11,775 bases of DNA from Solirubrobacteraceae bacterium. Lineage in GTDB: Bacteria; Actinomycetota; Thermoleophilia; Solirubrobacterales; Solirubrobacteraceae. Shown piece after piece: positions 1 to 6,306 of the stretch. The position numbers were made by a program, and so were the translations under genes. The notes under the pieces were generated by a model. The model was given only the letters and a program-made list of their open reading frames with translations, was not told where the DNA came from and ran no database searches. The stretch is taken from positions 1 to 11,775 of the forward strand of contig JADGIB010000091.1 of the NCBI GenBank assembly GCA_019683665.1, written 5' to 3'. Within the stretch, counting starts at the first letter, position 1; each line of letters begins with the position of its first letter.

Positions 1-2
1 CG

Positions 3-551
3 ACGCGGGCCGTCGACGCGCGCGTGTCCGACGCGCGCCGCCGGGCCGACGAGCAGGTCGAGCGCGCCCGGTCCGAGGCGCAGGCCGAGGCCGACGAGCG
101 CGTCCGCGACGCCGAGGCGCGGGCCGCGGCGCAGACGCAGGCCGCGCAGGAGCGCGCCGAGGCGGCGCACGCGCGCGCCGAGGCGCTCGTGGCCGAGGCG
201 ACGGAGCGGCTTGCGGAGGCGCGCCGGCTCGCCGAGGAGGCCCAGGACGCGGCCCGCACCGCGGCGGCCGAGGCGCACCGGCAGGCCGCTGAGCTCGCCG
301 CCGCGGCCGAGGAGCAGGCGGTCGAGACCGACGAGGGCGTCGCCGAGGCGCAGCGGCTGGCCGCGGAGACCGCCGGCGCCGCGAAGGCGACCGCGCGCAC
401 GGCGCGTGGCGGACGGGGCCGCGACGGCGACCTCGACGCGCTGCGCAAGCCGCAGCTCCTGGACCTCGCCGCGTCGATCGACATCGCGGGGCGGACTTCG
501 ATGACGAAGGCCGAGCTCATCACGGCGATCGAGCGCGCGTCGCGCGCCTGA
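3..551 (+). CDS. Ala/Glu-rich coiled-coil protein with C-terminal Rho-N/SAP-like domain (5' partial)
   Basis: The reading frame is open to the left edge, so the gene probably begins outside the window. A GTG at 24 is the first possible start but has no Shine-Dalgarno in the 23 bases before it, and the codons upstream read as the same Ala/Arg-rich type. About 130 residues of Ala, Glu, Arg and Gln repeats with almost no Pro or Gly predict one long helix or coiled coil. The last ~36 residues (LRKPQLLDLAASIDI, then TKAELITAIERA) match the Rho termination factor N-terminal fold (PF07498-like), a small helical nucleic-acid-binding module. Such modules occur in many proteins that are not Rho, so a role in termination should not be assumed. 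There is no signal peptide or membrane segment in the visible part. A DNA- or RNA-binding structural protein is plausible, but the function is unknown. Confidence 0.75.
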   Translation, partial: TRAVDARVSDARRRADEQVERARSEAQAEADERVRDAEARAAAQTQAAQERAEAAHARAEALVAEATERLAEARRLAEEAQDAARTAAAEAHRQAAELAAAAEEQAVETDEGVAEAQRLAAETAGAAKATARTARGGRGRDGDLDALRKPQLLDLAASIDIAGRTSMTKAELITAIERASRA

Positions 552-579
552 GCCGCCGCGACCGCCGAGAGGAGGCACC

Positions 580-780
580 ATGCACCTGCCGCACCGCAAG
601 GGTCGCTGGGAGCGCCGCTGGGGGCGCCACGTCGCCGGCCCCGTGAAGGACGCCCTGCCGAAGGCGGTCAAGCCCGGCCTGGCCGCGCTCGGCGGCCTCG
701 TCGGGCTCACCGCCGGGAGCGCCGCCGTGTCGTCGCTGCGCCGCCGCGGCCGCTCCGGGCCCGAGCCGCGCGGGTCGTGA
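580..780 (+). CDS. Small basic protein, 66 aa, possible membrane or amphipathic segment
   Basis: ATG start preceded by a strong ribosome binding site, AGAGGAGG at 568-575, 28 bases after the stop of the coiled-coil gene, so the two are probably co-transcribed. The N-terminal ~30 residues are rich in Arg, Lys, His and Trp. Residues about 33-52 are Gly/Ala/Leu-rich (GLAALGGLVGLTAG) and could form a short membrane-inserted helix. The C-terminus is again Arg-rich (SSLRRRGRSG). This basic-hydrophobic-basic layout would suit a small membrane-anchored or nucleic-acid-contacting protein. I do not recognise a family. The strong RBS and GC3-biased codons support a real gene. Confidence 0.6.
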   Translation: MHLPHRKGRWERRWGRHVAGPVKDALPKAVKPGLAALGGLVGLTAGSAAVSSLRRRGRSGPEPRGS

Positions 781-1070
781 CCGAGGCCGGCGCGACCTGG
801 CGCTCGGCCGACGCGGTCGTCGTCGAGGCGTCGATTCGCGGCCGGGTCCTCGGGCTGCGCCTGCTGCGGCTCGACGCGGCGATCGTCATCCGGCCGGCCG
901 CGGCGGCGGCGCCGGGGCCGCCGGCCTCGGCGCCCGCGCTCGCGTCCCGCCACGGCGACGCGCTCGCCGACGCGGTCCGGCTGCTCGGCGAGGGCTCGGC
1001 GACGCTCGACGCCGCCCGCGCCCTCACCACGCCGTCCAGCCGCCGTCCACGTGCAGGACGTGGCCGGTGA
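777..1070 (+). CDS. Hypothetical protein, 97 aa, translationally coupled, 3' end overlapping the SDR gene
   Basis: A GTG at 777 overlaps the TGA of the preceding gene (GTGA), the usual layout for translational coupling. The first ~85 residues show the strong G/C third-position bias of real genes here, with a hydrophobic stretch (residues about 14-40) and a Pro/Ala linker. No family is recognised. The last ~15 codons (from about 1025) lose the third-position bias (CGT, CCA, CGT, GCA, GGA) and lie antisense to the 3' end of the convergent SDR gene, a 47-nt overlap. The original stop may have been lost so that the frame now runs into its neighbour, or the overlap may be normal. Confidence is moderate because the protein is short and low in complexity. 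Confidence 0.45.
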   Translation: MTEAGATWRSADAVVVEASIRGRVLGLRLLRLDAAIVIRPAAAAAPGPPASAPALASRHGDALADAVRLLGEGSATLDAARALTTPSSRRPRAGRGR

Positions 1071-1788
1071 CGCTGCTCGACGCGTCGCAGGCGAGGTAGC
1101 GCACCGCGTGCGCGACGTCCTCGACGCTGGCCAGCCGCCCGGTCGGCAGCCGCCGCTCGAGGACCTCCTCGCGGAACGCGGGGTCCTCGAAGAAGCCGGC
1201 GGTCATCGGGGTCAGGACGAACGTCGGCGCGACCGCGTTGACCCGCACTCCGTCGCGCGCCCACTCGACGGCGAGCGCGCGCGTCATGCCGTCGACCGCG
1301 TGCTTCGTCGCGCAGTAGGCGACCCGGCCCGGGTAGCCGACCGTGCCCATCTGCGAGGAGATCGTCACGATGCTGCCGCGCACCCCGCGCGCCAGCAGCG
1401 ACGCGCCGACCGCCCGCGCGGTCAGGAACGTCGCGCGGACGTTCACGGCGAACAGCGCGTCCCAGTCGGCCATCGCGTAGTCGACGGCCGGGCCGGGGCG
1501 GTTCGTGCCCGCCGCGGCCACGGCGATCCGCAGGTCCCCGGCCGCCTGCGCCCGCGCGACCGCCTCGGCCACCTGCCGCTCGTCGGTCACGTCGGCCGGA
1601 TGCACGTGCGCGCGCCCGCCGGCCGCCTCGATCTCGGCCGCGACCGCCTGGAGCTCGTCGCGCGAGCGGGCGACGCACACGACCTCCGCGCCGGCGCGCG
1701 CGAGCTCGATCGCGATCCCGCGCCCGAGCCCGCGGCCGGCGCCGGTGACGAGCGCGACGCGCCCGTCCAGGGCCCAGGCGCCGGTCAT
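1024..1788 (-). CDS. SDR-family NAD(P)-dependent oxidoreductase
   Basis: A 254-residue classical short-chain dehydrogenase/reductase, the normal length. Visible motifs are the Rossmann glycine motif TGAGRGLG (15-22), an acidic ADV at 65-67, AAAG in place of the usual NNAG (91-94), and the catalytic tetrad N116, S145, Y158 and K162 (YCATK). The C-terminus GHVLHVDGGW is typical of family members such as 3-oxoacyl-ACP reductase-like and gluconate 5-dehydrogenase-like enzymes. R41 after the second beta strand might favour NADP, but this is weak evidence. The ATG overlaps the stop of the HisD-like gene (ATGA), so it is the last gene of a three-gene unit. It probably oxidises or reduces a secondary alcohol in the same pathway. 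In epoxide degradation, an SDR acts after a MetE-like thiol transferase, which makes that comparison attractive but unproven. Confidence 0.93.
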   Translation of the reverse strand: MTGAWALDGRVALVTGAGRGLGRGIAIELARAGAEVVCVARSRDELQAVAAEIEAAGGRAHVHPADVTDERQVAEAVARAQAAGDLRIAVAAAGTNRPGPAVDYAMADWDALFAVNVRATFLTARAVGASLLARGVRGSIVTISSQMGTVGYPGRVAYCATKHAVDGMTRALAVEWARDGVRVNAVAPTFVLTPMTAGFFEDPAFREEVLERRLPTGRLASVEDVAHAVRYLACDASSSVTGHVLHVDGGWTAW

Positions 1789-3080
1789 GCGGTCGCGCGC
1801 TCCAGGCGCATCGTCGCGGTGCGCCCGTGGCCGAGCATGTGCTCGGCCTCGCAGATCGCCTCGATCGCCGGCGCGACCTGCCGGGTGCCCTCCGGGGTGA
1901 GGCGCTGCCAGGTGCACGTCTTCAGGAACTTGCCGACCCACAGCCCGCCGGTGAACCGGGCGGCCCCGGCCGTCGGCAGGACGTGGTTCGTGCCCAGGCC
2001 CTTGTCGCTGTAGGCGACGGTCGCCTGGTCGCCGAGGAAGAGCGAGCCGTAGTTGCGCAGCCGCTCCAGGTAGTCGTCGAGCCTGCCGGGGTCGACCTGG
2101 ATCTCGAGGTGCTCGGCCGCCGCCTCGTCGGCCAGCGCGATCGCCTCGTCGTCGTCGGCGGCGATCGCGATCCAGCCGTGGTCGCGCCAGGCGGCGCCGG
2201 CGACCTCCGCGGTCGGCCACGTCGCCAGGAGCGCGTCGACGCGCTGCGCGACCGCGTCGGCGACGTCCTCGCCGATCGCGATCACCCCGCACGGCGACGT
2301 CGGCCCGTGCTCGGCCTGCCCGAGCACGTCGGCGGCGACGAGCTCGGGGTCGGCGGTCTCGTCGGCGACGACGAGGATCTCGGTCGGCCCGGCGAGCAGG
2401 TCGATCCCGACCCGGCCGAAGAGCTGGCGCTTGGCCTCCGCGACGTACGCGTTGCCGGCCCCGACGAGCATGTCGACCGCGGGCAGGCCGTCGATCAGCC
2501 CGAACGCGAGCGCGGCGAGCGCCTGGACGCCGCCGAGGCAGACGATCGCGTCGGCGCCGGACGTCGCCATCGCGTGGAGCATCGCCGGCTCGACCCCGCC
2601 GTCGCGCTGCGGCGGCGCGCACCCGATCACGGTCGGCACCCCGGCCGTCTTCGCGACGAGGATCGTCATGAACGACGAGGCGAGCATCGGGTAGCGGCCG
2701 CCCGGCACGTAGGCGCCGACGGTCCCGACCGGGATGTGGCGGTGGCCGAGGGCGACGCCCGGCAGCGGCTCGACGCGCAGGTCGCGCAGCGTGTCGAGCT
2801 GGGCCTGGGCGAACCCGCGCACCTGCCGCTGGGCGAACGCGATGTGCTCGCGCAGCGCCGGGTCCAGCGACGCGGTCGCGCGCTCGATCTCGTCGGGCCC
2901 GGCGACGAAGCTCGGCGGGTCCCAGCCGTCGAGCTCGCGCGACCAGCGGCGGACCGCGTCGAGGCCGCCGGCCTCGATGTCGGCGAGGATCGCGGCGACG
3001 CGCTCGGCGACCTCGGCGCCGGCGGCGCCGGGCGGGGTGCCCGGCGCCTTGCGGTAGCGGGCGTCGGCGGGCGCGATCAT
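1785..3080 (-). CDS. Histidinol dehydrogenase-family NAD-dependent dehydrogenase (HisD/HpsN-like)
   Basis: 431 residues, the usual HisD length. The catalytic set is intact: zinc ligands Q255 and H258 (GQAEHGP), D359 (SDKGLGTNHVLPT) and H418 (GHGR), plus the proton-relay pair E323-H324 (AAEHLEI). HisD-fold enzymes oxidise a primary alcohol through the aldehyde to a carboxylate using two NAD. No other histidine biosynthesis gene lies in the window. The gene is sandwiched by 4-nt overlaps between a MetE-like thiol transferase and an SDR, so I infer a catabolic paralogue, as known for HpsN (sulfopropanediol 3-dehydrogenase), rather than the biosynthetic enzyme. The SDKGLG and KTCTWQRLTPEG segments also differ from the usual histidine-pathway wording as I remember it. 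No good Shine-Dalgarno precedes the ATG, so translation is probably coupled. True HisD function cannot be excluded without a genome-wide count. Confidence 0.92.
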   Translation of the reverse strand: MIAPADARYRKAPGTPPGAAGAEVAERVAAILADIEAGGLDAVRRWSRELDGWDPPSFVAGPDEIERATASLDPALREHIAFAQRQVRGFAQAQLDTLRDLRVEPLPGVALGHRHIPVGTVGAYVPGGRYPMLASSFMTILVAKTAGVPTVIGCAPPQRDGGVEPAMLHAMATSGADAIVCLGGVQALAALAFGLIDGLPAVDMLVGAGNAYVAEAKRQLFGRVGIDLLAGPTEILVVADETADPELVAADVLGQAEHGPTSPCGVIAIGEDVADAVAQRVDALLATWPTAEVAGAAWRDHGWIAIAADDDEAIALADEAAAEHLEIQVDPGRLDDYLERLRNYGSLFLGDQATVAYSDKGLGTNHVLPTAGAARFTGGLWVGKFLKTCTWQRLTPEGTRQVAPAIEAICEAEHMLGHGRTATMRLERATA

Positions 3081-4210
3081 GCCGCCGCGGGCGTGGCGCC
3101 GAGCTCCTCGCGGACGATCCGCGCCGCCCGCGTCAGCGCCTTCAGCTTCTCGGAGGCGACGAAGCGCGGCAGCGCCTTCATCCCGCAGTCCGTCGACAGG
3201 TAGACGCGCTCCGGCTCCACGTGCTCGAGGACCTTGTGGATGCGGCGGACGATCTCCTCGTCGGTCTCGATGTAGAGCGTGCGGATGTCGACGACGCCGA
3301 CCTGGACCTCGCGGTCGGGGGCGAGCTCCTTGAGCGCGTGCACGTCGACCATGTCGCGCAGCGCGAAGTCGAGCGCGAACTGCTCGACGTTCACCGCCTG
3401 CCAGCGCTCGAGCACGCGCGGCAGGGCGTCCTCGACGCTGCGGAACGTGTTCCCGTAGCCGGCGCCCAGGCAGCAGTGCCAGGCGATCTTCGCGTCGACG
3501 CCCTCGATCCAGCCGTTGAGGACGTCGATGACCCAGTCGGCCTTCGGGTCCCAGGCCAGCGTCCAGGCGCCGAGGTCCTCGATCTGGATGAACTCGGCGC
3601 CGCGCGCGACGAGGTCCTTGAGGTCCTCGTTGAAGATCGGCACGAGGTCCTCGGCCAGCTGCCGCGCCTCCTTGTAGCGCGAGCCGGGGGCGTTGAAGTC
3701 GACGTGGAACGTGAGGTTCGCCGGGCCGGCGCCGACCGACACCTTCAGCGGCTTGTCGGTGAGCCGGCGGGCGACCTCGTACATCTCGCCGAGGCGCCCG
3801 GGGATCCCGCGCGAGACCTCGCCGGTCACGGCGGTGCCGCCCCAGTCGTGCATCCAGGCGGCCTGGCTGAGGTCCTTGCCGGTCTTCTCGATCTCCCGGG
3901 CCAGCGGGTTGGGGAGCTTCGCCTTCGAGAAGCCGCCGAGGCGCTCGTACCAGTACCAGACGAACGAGCCGATCGCGCCCCCGTACTCGTCGAAGTGCAT
4001 CTGCCCGTCGGTCACGATGTCGAGCCCGGCGAGCTCCTGGTCCTTGATGCAGGCCGCGGTGGCGTCGCGGTAGGCCTGGAAGTTCGCCTCCAGCTTCCAC
4101 CACTCGAGGATGTCCTGCCCGCCGACGTTGTACGTCTGGTACCAGCGCGGCTTCGGATAGGAGCCGATCATCGTCGTCGGCAGGATCGTGTCCGTCACCT
4201 TCGTGGCCAC
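3077..4210 (-). CDS. Core-MetE-like zinc-dependent thiol methyl/alkyl transferase, 377 aa
   Basis: This matches only the C-terminal catalytic barrel of cobalamin-independent methionine synthase (about 340-400 residues instead of ~750). The N-terminus keeps TTMIGSYPKPRW and DIVTDGQ. Zinc-site residues are H245 and C247 (WHCCLG, with an extra C246) and C342 (STDCGMK). The position usually held by Glu appears to be Asp (D281, in FALDFALRD). The start is GTG at 4210, chosen for the GAGAGGAG ribosome binding site 5 bases upstream. It is the first gene of a tight operon with the HisD-like and SDR genes. Family members include core methionine synthases and epoxyalkane:coenzyme M transferase (XecA), which from memory is of similar length and is also followed in its pathway by SDR dehydrogenases. 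The operon context favours a catabolic alkyl or methyl transfer to a thiol over methionine synthesis. The substrate and thiol are unknown. Confidence 0.9.
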   Translation of the reverse strand: MATKVTDTILPTTMIGSYPKPRWYQTYNVGGQDILEWWKLEANFQAYRDATAACIKDQELAGLDIVTDGQMHFDEYGGAIGSFVWYWYERLGGFSKAKLPNPLAREIEKTGKDLSQAAWMHDWGGTAVTGEVSRGIPGRLGEMYEVARRLTDKPLKVSVGAGPANLTFHVDFNAPGSRYKEARQLAEDLVPIFNEDLKDLVARGAEFIQIEDLGAWTLAWDPKADWVIDVLNGWIEGVDAKIAWHCCLGAGYGNTFRSVEDALPRVLERWQAVNVEQFALDFALRDMVDVHALKELAPDREVQVGVVDIRTLYIETDEEIVRRIHKVLEHVEPERVYLSTDCGMKALPRFVASEKLKALTRAARIVREELGATPAAA

Positions 4211-4308
4211 TGGCGCTCCTCTCTTCTGTGGTCAGGACCCATCGGGCACGCTACGCCGCTCACGCGCCCCGGTCGGGGTTTGCGCTCATGACGGTCGACC
4301 GAAACCCG
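4211..4308 (-). promoter_or_regulatory. Promoter and leader of the MetE-like/HisD-like/SDR operon
   Basis: On the minus strand a -10-like box TAGCGT lies at 4253-4248, 37 bases before the GTG start. The strong Shine-Dalgarno GAGAGGAG is at 4223-4216. No convincing -35 is seen at the expected place, which could mean activator dependence. The upstream half (4276-4307) holds the nested inverted repeat listed separately. Confidence 0.5.
4276..4307. repeat. Nested inverted repeat: terminator of the cyclase gene or operator
   Basis: GGGTTT at 4276-4281 pairs with AAACCC at 4302-4307, and the interval contains the perfect palindrome CGGTCGACCG (4292-4301). It begins just past the stop of the cyclase gene, so it could be its terminator. 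It also lies upstream of the -10 box of the next operon, where a palindrome could be a regulator site. There is no T tract. Which role applies cannot be decided from sequence. Confidence 0.35.
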
Positions 4309-5001
4309 TCAGTCCTCCAGCAGCGCGACGGCGCGCACGGGTGAGCCGTGCCCGCCGCGGATGCGCAGGGGCAGGCCGAAGAACGTGAACCGGCGCCCGA
4401 CGACCTCCCCGAGGTTGGCGAGGTTCTCGTAGTGGGTGATCCCGTGCTCGCGGCACATGAGGTGGACGGGGTAGACGCGGTCGACCGGGTTGTCCGGGCT
4501 CGGCGCGTCGACGCCGAACACCTTGACGCGCCGGTCGCGCAGCCAGTCGGCGGCCGACTGGTCCAGCCCCGGGTACTCGGTCGTGTACTCGGGCGTGCCG
4601 CCGTAGCGGTCGGCGGTGCCGGTGCGCAGCAGGAGCACGTCGCCCTCGCGCAGCTCGGCCCCCGACTCGGCCAGCGCGCGGTCGAGCCGCTCGGCGTCGA
4701 CGTACTCGCGCGGCCCGCGGTCGGAGACGTCGATGCACGTCCCCGCGCCGAAGAACGTCTCCAGCGGCATCCGGTCGATCGTCGGCGCGTCGGGGCGCGG
4801 GTCGAGGTGGCTGAGCGCGTCGACGTGCGTCGGCCCGTGGTCGCAGAGGGTGATCCCCAGCGACTGGTAGGCGAACTCGCTGTCGAACCTCGGGGCCGTG
4901 TCGGCGAACGTGTGGTGCTGCCAGATCTTCGTCGCGAGATGCCCCTCGTAGAGCGGCATCCCCTCGTAGATCTCCTGGGACAGGTCGACGATCCGGGCCA
5001 T
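4309..5001 (-). CDS. Cyclase-family metal-dependent hydrolase (kynurenine formamidase-like)
   Basis: 230 residues, typical of the cyclase/KynB superfamily (COG1878, PF04199). The signature HGPTHVDALSH at residues 55-65 supplies the metal-binding His and Asp residues (H55, H59, D61, H65), although the usual Gly before Thr is Pro here. The N-terminal VDLSQEIYEGMPLYEG is the standard family opening. ATG at 5001 is preceded by a perfect AGGAGG (minus strand, 5012-5007) with good spacing. Members hydrolyse amides, lactones or formamides such as N-formylkynurenine. No other tryptophan-degradation gene is present, so kynurenine formamidase itself is not supported. It lies 98 bases upstream of the MetE-like operon on the same strand and diverges from the two-component genes, so it probably belongs to the same pathway. 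It is cytoplasmic, with no signal peptide. Confidence 0.9.
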   Translation of the reverse strand: MARIVDLSQEIYEGMPLYEGHLATKIWQHHTFADTAPRFDSEFAYQSLGITLCDHGPTHVDALSHLDPRPDAPTIDRMPLETFFGAGTCIDVSDRGPREYVDAERLDRALAESGAELREGDVLLLRTGTADRYGGTPEYTTEYPGLDQSAADWLRDRRVKVFGVDAPSPDNPVDRVYPVHLMCREHGITHYENLANLGEVVGRRFTFFGLPLRIRGGHGSPVRAVALLED

Positions 5002-5121
5002 GGCAACCTCCTGGTGGGGACCGGGACGCTAGGCGCGCGCCCGGGGCCGGGCGGCGTTTCGGTCAGGGGGCGCGACCGCATCCGCCCGGGGCGGCGCGGG
5101 GCGCGCGTAGCCTTCCGGGCC
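5002..5121. promoter_or_regulatory. Divergent promoter region, cyclase gene / histidine kinase gene
   Basis: The minus-strand promoter has -10-like TAGCGT at 5031-5026, 24 bases before the cyclase ATG, followed by an AGGAGG ribosome binding site. The plus-strand promoter has TAGCCT at 5108-5113, only 8 bases before the kinase GTG and without a Shine-Dalgarno, suggesting a leaderless transcript. The motif GTTTCGGTC at 5056-5064 lies between the two and recurs in inverted orientation at 4297-4305, ahead of the MetE-like operon, making it a weak candidate shared operator. Confidence 0.5.
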
Positions 5122-6306
5122 GTGACCGCGGACGAGTACCTCGCGCTGACGGGAGGGGACGCGCAGGCAAAGCGGGCGATCGCGGCGATGCTGCCGATGA
5201 GCCGGGCCGTGCTGCGCGGCGGGCCGCTGTCGACGGTGCTGGACCGCATCGCCGCGCACGCCGCCGACGTCGTCCCCGGCGCCGACCGGGCGAGCATCAT
5301 CCTCATCGAGGGCGGCGGGCGCTTCCGGCTCGGCGGCAGCCACGGGCTGAGCGAGCGCTACAAGGAGCTGCTGTCGACCGGGGAGGCGAAGCTGCGCCCC
5401 GGGGACGGGCCGTCCGGCGTCGCCTACGAGCGCGGCCGGCCGGTCGTCATCAGCGACGTCGCGACCGACCCGGTGATCGCGTCGTGGTCGCGGCGCGACA
5501 TCGTCCGCGAGGAGGGCTACGGGGCGATCATCTCGCTGCCGCTCATCCCGGGCGAGCAGGTCGTCGGGACGCTGAACCTCTACCGGGCCGAGCCGGCGCC
5601 GTGGACGCCCGACCAGGTGCGCGTCCTGCAGTTCTTCGCCGAGCACGCCGCCGGCGCCGTGCGCACCGCCCAGCTGCTCGACCAGCGCGCGATGCAGGTA
5701 TCGGCGCTCGAGCGGCTCGTGCGCACCCTGCGCGAGCAGACGCACGAGCACGCCAACCGCCTGCACGCGATCAAGGGCCTGCTCGCCCTCGACGAGGTCG
5801 ACGAGGCCAAGGAGCTGCTCCAGGTCCTCGAGGGGCGCCACAGCGAGATGCGCGCGGCGCTCGACGCGCGGATCCACGTCCCGGTCGTCGCCGGGCTCGT
5901 CCTCGCCGACGCGGTCGTCGCCGCCCAGCGCGGGATCAGCCTCGTCCTCGACGAGCGCAGCGCCCTGCCGGCGCTGCCGCCGACGCTGAGCGACACCCAG
6001 GTCGTGACGATCCTCGGCAACCTCCTCGACAACGCGTTCGACGCGGTCGCCGACGCGCCGCCGGAGCGCCGCCGCGTGCGCCTGCTCATCGCCGGCGACG
6101 GGACCCGCGTCGACCTCGAGGTGGCCGACGGCGGGCCGGGCCTGCCGGAGGGGGTGCCGATCTTCGAGCGGGGCCGCACGACGAAGGCCGGCCACGACGG
6201 GGTCGGGCTCGCGCTCGTCCGCGAGGCGGTGTCGGCGGCGATGGGGACGATCGAGGCGACGTCCGGCCCCGAGGGCACGACGTTCCGGGTGGCCGTCCAT
6301 GGCTGA
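5122..6306 (+). CDS. GAF-domain sensor histidine kinase of the CitA/DcuS type
   Basis: 394 residues from a GTG at 5122. Residues about 30-185 form a GAF domain (LDRIAAHAADVVPGADRASI, then ISLPLIPGEQVVGTLNLY). The helix at 195-225 carries the H-box QTHEHANRLHAIKGLL, in which H208 is the predicted phosphorylated His. This wording is typical of the CitA/DcuS/YesM-like group rather than of HisKA kinases. The ATP-binding domain shows the N-box ILGNLLDNAFDA (N304), G1 VADGGPG (335-340) and G2 HDGVGLALVREAV (358-370). There is no transmembrane helix, so a cytosolic ligand is inferred, whereas CitA and DcuS normally sense outside through a membrane-anchored PAS. The gene overlaps the response regulator by 8 nt. 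GTG is preferred over the ATG at 5188 because of the promoter placement; the later ATG would only shorten the N-terminus. Confidence 0.9.
   Translation: MTADEYLALTGGDAQAKRAIAAMLPMSRAVLRGGPLSTVLDRIAAHAADVVPGADRASIILIEGGGRFRLGGSHGLSERYKELLSTGEAKLRPGDGPSGVAYERGRPVVISDVATDPVIASWSRRDIVREEGYGAIISLPLIPGEQVVGTLNLYRAEPAPWTPDQVRVLQFFAEHAAGAVRTAQLLDQRAMQVSALERLVRTLREQTHEHANRLHAIKGLLALDEVDEAKELLQVLEGRHSEMRAALDARIHVPVVAGLVLADAVVAAQRGISLVLDERSALPALPPTLSDTQVVTILGNLLDNAFDAVADAPPERRRVRLLIAGDGTRVDLEVADGGPGLPEGVPIFERGRTTKAGHDGVGLALVREAVSAAMGTIEATSGPEGTTFRVAVHG

Noticed and set aside
24..420. Tandem repeat in the Ala/Glu-rich coiled-coil region
   Set aside because: The DNA resembles a repeat because of Ala/Glu/Arg codons (gcg gag cgc gcc), but no unit of constant length recurs exactly. 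It is best explained as biased coiled-coil coding.
1785..3080. Assignment of the HisD-like gene to histidine biosynthesis
   Set aside because: No other his gene is nearby and it is overlapped on both sides by a thiol transferase and an SDR. The catabolic-paralogue reading is preferred but not proven.
4309..5001. Naming the cyclase-family gene kynurenine formamidase (kynB)
   Set aside because: Only the superfamily metal motif is visible, with one Gly replaced by Pro. No tryptophan dioxygenase or kynureninase gene is in the window.
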